Positions 9,753-17,515 of a DNA stretch of 64,000 nucleotides are shown one piece after another. The notes beneath the pieces are model-generated. The model was not told the DNA's origin, did no database searches, and saw only the letters and a list, made by a program, of their open reading frames with translations. The position numbers and the translations under genes were made by a program. The stretch is taken from contig CANMFM010000006.1 in the NCBI GenBank assembly GCA_947497175.1, positions 1-64,000 on the forward strand, written 5' to 3'. Source of the stretch: an uncultured Aquimarina sp. (GTDB lineage: Bacteria > Bacteroidota > Bacteroidia > Flavobacteriales > Flavobacteriaceae). Position 1 is the first letter of the stretch, and each line of letters begins with the position of its first letter.

Positions 9753-10472
9753 ATGATAAAAATTCAAAATCTTAAAAAAAGTTTTAGAACCGAAGAGTTA
9801 GAAACATATGCGCTCAATGGGGTGACTTTTAACGTAAAAGAAAGTGATTTTATTGCGATTATGGGACCTTCGGGGTGTGGTAAGTCTACATTGTTAAATA
9901 TCATAGGAATGTTAGATAATCCTAATGAAGGGAGTTATCTCTTTGCAGGACATGAAGTAGCAGGATTGACTGAACGTCAGAGAACAGAGTTACGTAAAGG
10001 GGTGGTAGGTTTCGTATTTCAAAGCTTTAATCTCATCGATGAACTCACTGTTTTTGAAAATGTCGAATTACCATTAATATATCTTAACTATAATAAAAGC
10101 GAACGAAGAGAGCTGGTCCTAAAGGTACTAGAACGAATGGATATAGCGCACCGAGAAAAACACTTTCCTACACAATTGTCTGGAGGGCAGCAACAACGTG
10201 TTGCCATAGCTCGAGCGGTGGTTACAAATCCTAAACTAATTTTAGCTGATGAGCCTACAGGGAATTTAGATTCTAAAAATGGTATTGAGGTCATGAATCT
10301 CTTGACAGAATTAAATCAAGAAGGTACCACGATCGTTATGGTAACACACTCAGATAGGGATGCGAAGTATGCCAATAGAGTGATTAATTTATTTGATGGG
10401 CAAATCGCTACCGAGGTCACTAATGAGAAAGTAGACATAAAAAGTAAGCTAGAAGAAGTAACACAGTATTAA
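9753..10472 (+). CDS. ABC transporter ATP-binding protein (MacB/LolD type)
   Basis: This 239-residue ATPase energises the adjacent permease. Walker A (GPSGCGKST, about residues 36-44), the Q-loop ([13 protein letters not shown]), the signature ([14 protein letters not shown]), Walker B with catalytic Glu ([13 protein letters not shown]) and the H-loop (MVTHS) are all present. These features, with the NLDS and the short length, put it in the MacB/LolD/FtsE group rather than the drug exporters with fused membrane domains. The permease is a separate gene 21 bases downstream. All key residues for ATP hydrolysis are intact. Confidence 0.95.
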   Translation: MIKIQNLKKSFRTEELETYALNGVTFNVKESDFIAIMGPSGCGKSTLLNIIGMLDNPNEGSYLFAGHEVAGLTERQRTELRKGVVGFVFQSFNLIDELTVFENVELPLIYLNYNKSERRELVLKVLERMDIAHREKHFPTQLSGGQQQRVAIARAVVTNPKLILADEPTGNLDSKNGIEVMNLLTELNQEGTTIVMVTHSDRDAKYANRVINLFDGQIATEVTNEKVDIKSKLEEVTQY

Positions 10473-10493
10473 TTTTTTAATAAATACAGAAAA

Positions 10494-12878
10494 ATGTTAA
10501 AAAACAATTTAAAAATCTTCCTAAGAAGTATTAAAAAGCATAAAGGGATTTTCCTGATAAACCTAATTGGTCTTTCTACTGGATTAGCTTGTGTGTTATT
10601 AATTACTCTTTGGGTTTTCGACGAATTACAATTCGATAAATTCCATGAAAATGATGACCGATTATATCAGGTATGGAATCAATTTGAAGGAGCAGATGGT
10701 ATTTCAGTACGTTCATGGACACCCGACCTTTTAGCAGAAACTATGGTCGATAAATTTCCAGAAGTTGAACAAGCAGTAGCTCAAACACTACCAGAATGGT
10801 TTAGCAAAACTCCTTTGTTTGCAGATGGTAAGACTATAAAAACTCCTGGAATATTCGCAAGCGAAGGTTATTTTGAAGTCTTTTCTTATGAGTTAGAACA
10901 GGGCAATAAAAGTCAGGTGCTACAGGATGTCAATTCAATCGTAATTTCTAAATCTTTAGCAAATCGTCTTTTTGGTTCTACCAATAATGTGATTGGTAAA
11001 GTGATAGAATGTGACATTATGGGTATTAAAGATAAACATCAGATAACAGGAGTGTTTCATGATATTCCGTCTAATTCTACAACACAATTCGACTTCGTAT
11101 TATCTTTTAAATCTTGGAAAAAGAAGTCGGCAGCAACCGGAAGAGAAATCAATTGGGTTAATAATGCCCCCTCAACATTTATAGTTTTAAAAGATGGGAC
11201 TGATGTAGATCAGTTCGCGGCTAAGATTAAAAACTTCTCAAAAATGCAGAGTAGTAATGTTGAAGCAGATTTAATTTTAACACAATATTCATCAAACTAT
11301 TTATACGGTAATTTTGAAAATGGCATACAAACCAGTGGTCGTATGGACTACGTGTACTTATTTTCTATCATCGCATTTTTTATCTTGCTTATTGCATGTA
11401 TTAATTACATGAATCTATCTACAGCTAACGCTTCTAGAAGACTTAAAGAAATAGGTACAAAAAAAGCATTAGGATCTCAACGAGAAAAATTGATTGCTCA
11501 ATTTTTCGGAGAATCAGTATTTACCGCCTTGGTAGCCTTATTAGTTTCTATCTTTTTAGTGCTTTTTATCATTCCGGAGTTTAATCAAATTACAGGAAAA
11601 GAATTGAGTCTAAACTTTGGAAACGGAATTATAGCGGCTACACTAGTTGTAGTTATCTTGACAGGATTAATCGCAGGAAGTTATCCAGCTTTATACCTAT
11701 CACGCTTTAGTCCTACTGCCATATTAAGAGGGAGAATGAAAAATTCAGTAAGCGAATTATGGGTTCGTAAAGGACTGGTTGTTTTTCAGTTTACATTATC
11801 AATTATCCTAATTGTAGTTGTATTTGTCGTTTCTCAACAAATAGATTTTATACAATCGAAGGATTTGGGGATGGATAAAGATAACGTTGTTTATTTCTTA
11901 AAAGAGGGAGGATTGCAAGTTAATTCAGAATCGTTCTTAAATGAAATAAAATCCGTACCAGGTGTTGTCAATGCAGCAACCACTAACCAAAATATAATAG
12001 GTACAGAAATAAGTACCACTGGTGGTTTGTTATGGTCTGGAAACGAAGACGATGCAAACAAGGTCTTTCATAACATCCAGGTTGGAGTAGATTTTATAGA
12101 AACTATGGATATTCAGATTAAAGAAGGGCGTTCCTTTTCAAAAGATTATTCAACAGATAATACCGCTATAGTTTTTAATGAAACGGCTATTAAATCTATG
12201 GGTATTGAAAATCCAATAGGGAAAACGGTACAGTATATTGGAAATTCATACACTATAGTTGGTGTGCTCGAAGATTTTCACTTTCAATCTCTTCAGGAAG
12301 AAGTAAAACCTATGTTTTTTAGATTAAACGACAATCCAAAGATTTCAGAAATTTTAGTGAGAATTGAAAAAGGTCGAGAACGCGAAGTGCTGGATAATCT
12401 AGAGCGTATCTATCAACGTTTTAATCCGGGATATTTATTTGAATATACTTTTTTAGATAAAAACTTCCAGGCTCAGTATGTAGCAGAGCAGAGAGTAGGA
12501 GTTTTATCCAAATATTTTGCAGGATTAGCAATACTAGTTTCTTGTTTGGGATTATTTGGGTTGGCAACATTTACAGCCGAAAGAAGAAGAAAAGAGATTA
12601 GTGTAAGAAAAGTCCTTGGTCAAAGTGCTAGACAAATTGTAATTATGCTTTCTAGTGAATTTGCGAAACTTGTTCTTTTTGCCATTCTAATAGCGCTGCC
12701 CGTTGCTTATATTTTAACAAATAACTGGCTGACAACTTTTGCGTATAGAATTCCTCTAAGTCTTTTCTATTTCTTAGGAGCTGGTATAATAGCCTTATTG
12801 GTGGCATTAGTAACAGTAGGAGGTCAAGCTGTTATTACTGCAAATAACAATCCAATTAAAGCTTTGAGAGAAGAATAG
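10494..12878 (+). CDS. ABC transporter permease, FtsX/MacB type
   Basis: This 794-residue permease belongs to the long Bacteroidota form with two FtsX-like halves. An N-terminal membrane segment (about residues 20-43) is followed by a large periplasmic MacB-type domain. Three membrane helices lie at about 285-400 with ASRRLKEIGTKKALGS between them. A second periplasmic domain follows, then a second FtsX block (about 680-790), again with a RRRKEISVRKVLGQS coupling segment. The repeated (R/K)EI..(R/K)K.LG coupling motif is the mark of this family. It completes a MacAB-TolC-like mechanotransmission pump. It ends the export operon; no peptidase (C39) domain is present, so it is not a leader-cleaving exporter. 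Confidence 0.92.
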   Translation: MLKNNLKIFLRSIKKHKGIFLINLIGLSTGLACVLLITLWVFDELQFDKFHENDDRLYQVWNQFEGADGISVRSWTPDLLAETMVDKFPEVEQAVAQTLPEWFSKTPLFADGKTIKTPGIFASEGYFEVFSYELEQGNKSQVLQDVNSIVISKSLANRLFGSTNNVIGKVIECDIMGIKDKHQITGVFHDIPSNSTTQFDFVLSFKSWKKKSAATGREINWVNNAPSTFIVLKDGTDVDQFAAKIKNFSKMQSSNVEADLILTQYSSNYLYGNFENGIQTSGRMDYVYLFSIIAFFILLIACINYMNLSTANASRRLKEIGTKKALGSQREKLIAQFFGESVFTALVALLVSIFLVLFIIPEFNQITGKELSLNFGNGIIAATLVVVILTGLIAGSYPALYLSRFSPTAILRGRMKNSVSELWVRKGLVVFQFTLSIILIVVVFVVSQQIDFIQSKDLGMDKDNVVYFLKEGGLQVNSESFLNEIKSVPGVVNAATTNQNIIGTEISTTGGLLWSGNEDDANKVFHNIQVGVDFIETMDIQIKEGRSFSKDYSTDNTAIVFNETAIKSMGIENPIGKTVQYIGNSYTIVGVLEDFHFQSLQEEVKPMFFRLNDNPKISEILVRIEKGREREVLDNLERIYQRFNPGYLFEYTFLDKNFQAQYVAEQRVGVLSKYFAGLAILVSCLGLFGLATFTAERRRKEISVRKVLGQSARQIVIMLSSEFAKLVLFAILIALPVAYILTNNWLTTFAYRIPLSLFYFLGAGIIALLVALVTVGGQAVITANNNPIKALREE

Positions 12879-12963
12879 CTATTATGATATTAATGTATTC
12901 TGTGCTTATCAATAGTAGCTAATAAAGTAAAAATAATTTTAAACTTTAAATAAACCATTAAAA

Positions 12964-13125
12964 ATGAACTGTATGAAAAATTCACAAAGTAAAAAACAAA
13001 AATTAAGCTTAGAGAAATTAAAAGTTACAACTTTGAACAATCCAGAAACTATAAAAGGAGGGAAACATTTACGAGCGTGTACATTTGTTTGGTGTTGTGA
13101 CGATAAAACTGTGGTTATAAAATAA
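12964..13125 (+). CDS. Small peptide with double-glycine leader, putative RiPP precursor A
   Basis: A 53-residue frame starts at ATG 12964, with an alternative ATG at 12973 (fourth codon). The front part resembles Bacteroidota natural-product leader peptides: Lys-rich, then LSLEKLKVTTLNNPE, ending ETIKGG (residues 28-33). The remaining 20 residues would be the core, with Cys39, Cys44 and Cys45 around an aromatic patch (CTFVWCC) and then DDKTVVIK. It has an A-rich translation start context. It lies 85 bases after the ABC permease and is followed by a strong terminator. No LanB/LanC, YcaO, radical SAM or C39 gene is near. The leader likeness is seen; the precursor role is inferred. It could instead be an unmodified, disulfide-bearing peptide. 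Confidence 0.65.
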   Translation: MNCMKNSQSKKQKLSLEKLKVTTLNNPETIKGGKHLRACTFVWCCDDKTVVIK

Positions 13126-13178
13126 CCTTTCATTACTTCAATAGCACAAACTACCTTTCTGTGTAATCCACACGTAGT

Positions 13179-13246
13179 AAAAAAAGCAAAAACAGATTGC
13201 TCTTACCGGTATCTCTGGGTATGAGAAGAGTAATCTTTGCTTTTTT
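13179..13246 (+). terminator. Long stem-loop terminator after peptide A
   Basis: The arms A6-GCAAA...GATT-CTCTT and AAGAG-AATC...GC-T6 form a long interrupted stem with the loop near ACCGGTATCTCTGGGTATG. It ends in a T-run at 13241-13246. It would end the export operon and peptide A transcript before peptide B. Confidence 0.7.
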
Positions 13247-13303
13247 AACGTCTTCTGCTTTACATAATATCTTCCAACTAAGATAAATCAAAAACATAAT
13301 ATC

Positions 13304-13450
13304 ATGAGAAAAGAAAATATTAAAAACTCTAATGCAACCAAGAAAGTTATTTGTAATAAAAAGCTAAATCAAATAAAAGGAACTGACGCTTTGTGCGTAT
13401 CATCAAATAATAGATGTCCGTGCAATTCGAGTAGATGTGTAACGCAGTAG
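13304..13450 (+). CDS. Small Cys-rich peptide, putative precursor B
   Basis: A 48-residue frame from ATG 13304 to TAG 13450. The N-terminal part is Lys/Asn-rich and ends with KKLNQIKGTD, which resembles a leader end of the IKGG kind with the second Gly replaced by Thr. The tail carries Cys31, Cys38, Cys40 and Cys45 (LCVSS, RCPCNSSRC), and a further Cys17 lies in the leader. The segment is Ser/Asn/Cys-rich, suiting disulfides or Ser/Cys modification. It lies between the terminator after peptide A and an orphan gene 44 bases downstream. Too short for most gene finders. Its composition suggests a real gene, but nothing proves translation, and I cannot name a known family. Confidence 0.55.
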   Translation: MRKENIKNSNATKKVICNKKLNQIKGTDALCVSSNNRCPCNSSRCVTQ

Positions 13451-13494
13451 TATAATTTTTTTTTCTAGATCAACTACAATAAAACCTTTCAGAT

Positions 13495-13911
13495 ATGAGC
13501 AGTAATTTAGAATTTTTATCAAACCATATTATAGAAAAAAATACCTCAGAGATTTTAACTATAGAGAAGAATTTAATAAATATTTTAGGTGTTGAATTCC
13601 CGGTATTGGTTAATGATAAGGGAAGTTTTGTAAGGATTAAAAACATAAAATTGGACGAAGCGACATCGTCAAGGTTGACTTGTCAAATGTGGAGCTTGAA
13701 TTTTTTAAATTGGACCCTTCAAAAATCAAATAATTATTTCGGATTTTCTGACTTAAGAGAAAGAGTTGTTAAATTACTAGTTACAACAATGGGTAATCTC
13801 GAAAGGAGTGATACCCTAGATGATGTGGTTTCTTTAACCACATATTTAGAGAAAGAAAGAAATTTTATGGACGATGGTGTGATTAATGAATCTAAAGCTA
13901 CGGCAAGCTAA
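13495..13911 (+). CDS. Hypothetical protein, 138 residues, in the NRPS cluster
   Basis: I do not recognise this protein. It is a small, probably cytoplasmic, mixed alpha/beta protein without signal peptide or membrane segment. It has an early VEFPVLVNDKGSF stretch, a Trp-containing helix (MWSLNFLNWTLQ) and an acidic C-terminal half. It starts 44 bases after peptide B and may be cotranscribed with it, or with the phosphopantetheinyl transferase 263 bases downstream. Its place suggests a helper or immunity role for the cluster or the peptides, but the sequence gives no proof. Confidence 0.75.
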   Translation: MSSNLEFLSNHIIEKNTSEILTIEKNLINILGVEFPVLVNDKGSFVRIKNIKLDEATSSRLTCQMWSLNFLNWTLQKSNNYFGFSDLRERVVKLLVTTMGNLERSDTLDDVVSLTTYLEKERNFMDDGVINESKATAS

Positions 13912-14069
13912 AATGTCTCACTTATTAATAGTAGCCTTTCTAGTTTTTTACACTAAAAAAACGAGTTTAGTATAAAACTCAATAGCGAGTTAGCGCACAA
14001 AATATCATAACAGCAATGATGGTACTTCTTTGCTATACACATACCTGAATAGATGTGATAGCCTAGATA

Positions 14070-14134
14070 AATTAGAATTTGATCTGTGATCAATATTTTC
14101 TAATTAATGTATGTTTATTTCTAACAGAAATAAA
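14070..14134 (+). other. Two adjacent hairpins upstream of the phosphopantetheinyl transferase
   Basis: In the gene-free stretch 13912-14174, AATTAGAA-TTTGATC (14070-14084) faces GATCAATATTTTCTAATT (14088-14105) with a 3-base loop and a small bulge. TTTATTTCT (14114-14122) faces AGAAATAAA (14126-14134) with loop AAC. Neither has a T-run. They could be leader structures or protein-binding sites for the gene starting at 14175. The rest of the stretch shows nothing clear. Confidence 0.4.
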
Positions 14135-14174
14135 TTAAGAATACTGCTTTCACGATGATTTTAAAACAGTATAA

Positions 14175-14882
14175 ATGATTATACAAGATACAAATACAAG
14201 AGCAATCCCTTTTTTGAGAATAGATGAATATCCTCAGGTTAGGATACAGGATAAAGAATCGTATTTATTCCATTACACATTTGATAAACAATTTAGTCAT
14301 GATCTTTGGCATTATTATCTAAACTTTTTGCCACATAATTTTCAGCATGAAGTCTTACGATTTAGAAGATGGCAGGATCGGTACAATTGTTTATTAGGAA
14401 AGCTAATGGTATATATAGGATTTAAGATGTTTTACAATTCAGAATTGGCGTTCGAAAATTTTTTAAAAAATTCTTACGGCAAGCCATATATAAAAAATTG
14501 TTCATTGAATTTTAATATTTCTCATAGCGGAAATACCGTGGTGTGTATTTTTAGCAAACAAGCCGTTGGTATAGATGTAGAAGAAGCTAAGGATATTGAA
14601 TTTACGCTATTCGAAAATGTATTTACCGATAAGGAAATGAAAGAGATTAGTAGGTTGGGTCTCTTTAAATTTTATGAATATTGGACCAAAAAAGAAGCTG
14701 TTATAAAAGCGATAGGGAAAGGAATGTCAATACCTCTTCTCGATATAGAAGTAAAAGATAATCATTGCGTATATGAGAACGTAAAATGGAACATAAAAAG
14801 TCTACAATTAAATACCATGCATTGTGCTGTAGCATCTAAATCTACTACAAACAACATCAACGTATTTAAGGTAGTTTTCTGA
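14175..14882 (+). CDS. 4'-phosphopantetheinyl transferase, Sfp type
   Basis: This 235-residue enzyme moves phosphopantetheine from CoA to the Ser of carrier domains, turning apo-NRPS into the active holo form. The Sfp-family motifs are present: VGIDVEE with the Mg-binding Asp134 and Glu136, and YWTKKEAVIKAIGKGM at about 169-184 with the catalytic Lys-Glu (173-174). Length matches Sfp-type rather than the short AcpS type. A conserved FNISHSG also fits. It stands alone in its own transcript at the edge of the NRPS cluster and is followed by a strong terminator, which I take as the right border of the cluster. Its natural partners are the carrier domains of the two NRPS genes. Confidence 0.93.
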   Translation: MIIQDTNTRAIPFLRIDEYPQVRIQDKESYLFHYTFDKQFSHDLWHYYLNFLPHNFQHEVLRFRRWQDRYNCLLGKLMVYIGFKMFYNSELAFENFLKNSYGKPYIKNCSLNFNISHSGNTVVCIFSKQAVGIDVEEAKDIEFTLFENVFTDKEMKEISRLGLFKFYEYWTKKEAVIKAIGKGMSIPLLDIEVKDNHCVYENVKWNIKSLQLNTMHCAVASKSTTNNINVFKVVF

Positions 14883-14967
14883 CTTATTATTGGATAACTT
14901 TTATGATCCTATGAAAACATAATTTCGATAAGGATTATTTTGTTTTTTTATTATTTTCTGTATTGAA

Positions 14968-14997
14968 AGTCTGTACGTAGTAGTACAGACTTTTTTT
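14968..14997 (+). terminator. Intrinsic terminator after the Sfp-type transferase
   Basis: A perfect 9-bp stem AGTCTGTAC / GTACAGACT with loop GTAGTA is followed by seven T. Confidence 0.9.
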
Positions 14998-15070
14998 GTT
15001 TTTAAATAAGGGAAAAGAGTATTAATTTTTGTTTAAGCTCTCTAAAAAAATTATTTACTACATTTAGAGT

Positions 15071-16195
15071 ATGCCAAATTCACTACTGTTTATACCTGAT
15101 ATTTCTGGTTTTACTCACTTCGTACAAAACACTGAAATAGCGCATAGTCAACACGTTATTTCTGAGCTGTTAGAAGTTCTCATTAATGCGAATACGCAAA
15201 ACCTTCAATTAGCAGAAATAGAAGGAGATGCATTATTTTTTTTTAAAGAAAATGAAATTCCTTCACAAGAAAAACTTCTTGCTCAGATTGAAACTATGTT
15301 CACAGCATTTTATAGTCATCTTAAACGTCTGGAAAAAAATCGTATATGCCCCTGTAATGCTTGTGCTACAGCCCCTAATTTGAAATTAAAGGTTATAGCG
15401 CATGCCGGCGATTTACAATTTATTACAGTACAAGGAAAGAGTAAGCCCTTTGGTCAATCGGTTATAGAAATTCATAGACTTTTGAAAAATTCTATCGCAA
15501 GTAATAATTATGCGTTGCTTAGTGAAAAGTTATTAAAGATAGTTGGTCTTTCTTCAGATTATGAGAGTAAATTATACCATTTTCGTCAAGGTAGAGATGT
15601 ATATGATACTAATGAGATTAGATATTCCTTTTCTGAAATTGATAATGATAAATTGAAGCTTAATCCGTTTGAGACCCCCAAAGTTGTAAATTTTAAATGC
15701 TCACCAGGTATTGTATTGCATAAAAAATTTGATATTTCGGCAGTACAATTGTTAGAGTATATTACTAACTATAGTTATAGACATTACTGGGTAAAAGGTG
15801 TGGACAAATTCGAATATAATCCTAATGAAGTAACCCGATTAGGAACTGAACATGTTTGTGTTATTGACGGTAAAAGATTAAACTTTATCACGGTTACAAA
15901 AAAGGCTAATCCAGACGAAATTGTTTATGGCGAGTACACTACTGATATTCCCATAGACGAAATGTATCAGTTTTTTATTATTACTTCCGTATCTGAAAAA
16001 ACATGTAATCTTACGATAGAAATATTTCCTAAAGCAAAATCATTATTAAAAAAACTAATTCTATCTTTATTTATGAAAAGAGCGATTAAAAACTCTTTAC
16101 AAATATCAATTAATAATCTCGAAACATTTATACTTAAAGGTGGGGTTAAAGAAGATCCAGAATCCGTTCAAGTTGCATCCCACGAGAGCCTTTAA
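15071..16195 (+). CDS. DUF2652 protein with C-terminal SRPBCC-like half
   Basis: This 374-residue protein starts with the DUF2652 pattern (LLFIPDISGFTHFV, then AEIEGDALFFF), a degenerate relative of class III nucleotide cyclases. A Cys cluster CPCNACATAPNLKLK lies near 96-110. The C-terminal half (about 215-345) has an SRPBCC/polyketide-cyclase look (YRHYWVKGVDKFEY, GTEHVCVIDG, FFIITSVSEKTC). Whether it cyclises nucleotides is unknown. It is transcribed toward murF, and its last 50 bases lie antisense to the last 50 bases of murF, so the two mRNAs must overlap. The start ATG follows a TACATTTA element by a few bases, so the message may be nearly leaderless. Confidence 0.85.
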   Translation: MPNSLLFIPDISGFTHFVQNTEIAHSQHVISELLEVLINANTQNLQLAEIEGDALFFFKENEIPSQEKLLAQIETMFTAFYSHLKRLEKNRICPCNACATAPNLKLKVIAHAGDLQFITVQGKSKPFGQSVIEIHRLLKNSIASNNYALLSEKLLKIVGLSSDYESKLYHFRQGRDVYDTNEIRYSFSEIDNDKLKLNPFETPKVVNFKCSPGIVLHKKFDISAVQLLEYITNYSYRHYWVKGVDKFEYNPNEVTRLGTEHVCVIDGKRLNFITVTKKANPDEIVYGEYTTDIPIDEMYQFFIITSVSEKTCNLTIEIFPKAKSLLKKLILSLFMKRAIKNSLQISINNLETFILKGGVKEDPESVQVASHESL

Positions 16196-17423
16196 TTAGA
16201 ATTGCTCCTTGTATGTTTTTTAATTTCCAGTTTTTTGCAAGTTGATCATAGGATTCATACTTATTAATATTAGCTTGAATAGTATTGGTAGCAAAAAAGT
16301 TGCTTCCAATTAAGTATATCTCATCGGCATCGGTACCACTAATTTTATCGGCTATTTTTTGATGTTCAATTGCAGCATCTTTGCCAAGTTCAAACATATC
16401 CCCTAAAAAAACGATTTTAGCTTCATAATTGGTTTGACTAAAATTGTCTATTGCCGCTTCCATACTTGTTGGATTTGCATTATACGCATCTAAAATAATT
16501 GTGTAGTTAGCTTTTTTTATGATTTGAGAACGATTATTTGTTGGAATATATGATTCTATTGCCGCTTTTATCTTTTCTTCACTAATTTTAAAAAAACTCC
16601 CAAAAGCAATAGCAGCAGCTATATTTGTAAAATTATACGCACCAATTAGATTGCTGTTTATGGTATGATTTTTATAAGAAACCCTAACAGTGGGATTAGA
16701 GTTCAATAATTGAACAGTAACATCACCAGTATTAGATTGTGAAAAACCATACGTATTTATTCCAGAGGAAGCGTTAACTAGTTTTTCATCTTCCAGATTT
16801 AGTATAATTAGTTTATTTCGCTTTTTTAAATGTCTATATAGTTCAGTTTTTCCTTTTAACACTCCTTCGATACCTCCAAAACCTTCCAGGTGTGCTTTTC
16901 CGATATTAGTTATGTAACCATAATCTGGCTTTGCAATAGAGGATAGTTGATCTATTTCGCCAATATGATTAGCGCCCATTTCTATAATACCAATCTCGGT
17001 TTGGCTGGTCATGGATAAAAGAGTCAAGGGCACACCTATATGATTGTTTAAGTTTCCAGTTGTTGCTGTAGTTGTATAACTGGTGGAGAGAACACAATTA
17101 ATTAATTCTTTTGTGGTCGTTTTTCCATTACTCCCGGTTAGTCCAATTATAGGAATATTAAGATATTGCCTGTGATATGATGCTAATTCCTGTAAGGTCT
17201 TTAGAACATCATCAACTACTATGTATTGATCAGATTTTTTGTATTCTGCTTCATCAATTACAACGTGAGCGGCTCCTAGCTCCATAGCTTTTTCTGCATA
17301 TGTATTTCCATTAAAGTTTTCTCCTTTCAATGCAAAAAAAATGGTGTTACTGGCAATTTTACGAGTATCCGTACACACACCTTCACTATTTAGAAATAAT
17401 TGATGTAATTGAGCGATAACCAT
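16146..17423 (-). CDS. murF: UDP-MurNAc-tripeptide--D-Ala-D-Ala ligase
   Basis: MurF adds D-Ala-D-Ala to UDP-MurNAc-tripeptide, the last cytoplasmic step of the peptidoglycan stem. The 425-residue protein has a MurF N-terminal domain with GVCTDTRKI (about 15-23). The ATP-binding P-loop is GLTGSNGKTTTKE (about 103). The central domain includes NLNNHIGVPLTLL and EMGANHIGEI, and the C-terminal domain has LDAYNANPTSMEAA and a GDMFELG motif. Length is typical. It lies downstream of gldJ in the same direction with a terminator hairpin between them, an order found in other flavobacteria. Its 3' end overlaps the opposing DUF2652 gene. Confidence 0.96.
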   Translation of the reverse strand: MVIAQLHQLFLNSEGVCTDTRKIASNTIFFALKGENFNGNTYAEKAMELGAAHVVIDEAEYKKSDQYIVVDDVLKTLQELASYHRQYLNIPIIGLTGSNGKTTTKELINCVLSTSYTTTATTGNLNNHIGVPLTLLSMTSQTEIGIIEMGANHIGEIDQLSSIAKPDYGYITNIGKAHLEGFGGIEGVLKGKTELYRHLKKRNKLIILNLEDEKLVNASSGINTYGFSQSNTGDVTVQLLNSNPTVRVSYKNHTINSNLIGAYNFTNIAAAIAFGSFFKISEEKIKAAIESYIPTNNRSQIIKKANYTIILDAYNANPTSMEAAIDNFSQTNYEAKIVFLGDMFELGKDAAIEHQKIADKISGTDADEIYLIGSNFFATNTIQANINKYESYDQLAKNWKLKNIQGAILIKGSRGMQLERILDLL

Positions 17424-17439
17424 ATGATATAACGGTATT

Positions 17440-17472
17440 AAAAAACCCTGACAACATGTGCAGGGCTTTTTT
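17440..17472 (-). terminator. Terminator hairpin between gldJ and murF
   Basis: CCCTG (17446-17450) and CAGGG (17461-17465), flanked by an A-run and a T-run, form a hairpin that works best on the minus strand after gldJ. It may allow some read-through into murF. Confidence 0.75.
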
Positions 17473-17515
17473 ATTTATACGAACTTAATTATAATATATT
17501 TTCTTCTCTATATTA

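Noticed and set aside
9753..12878. The ABC pair as exporter of the double-glycine peptides
   Set aside because: The ATPase and permease are MacB-like and have no C39 peptidase domain, so I could not support leader cleavage by this pump.
12939..13133. Minus-strand frame of 64 codons opposite peptide A
   Set aside because: It is antisense to peptide A, Phe/Cys-rich, and has no family pattern. The plus-strand frame with its leader-like sequence is far more convincing.
1..15000. Cluster gained by recent transfer
   Set aside because: Base composition looks like that of the neighbouring core genes by eye, and there is no integrase, tRNA or insertion sequence at the border, so I cannot support it.
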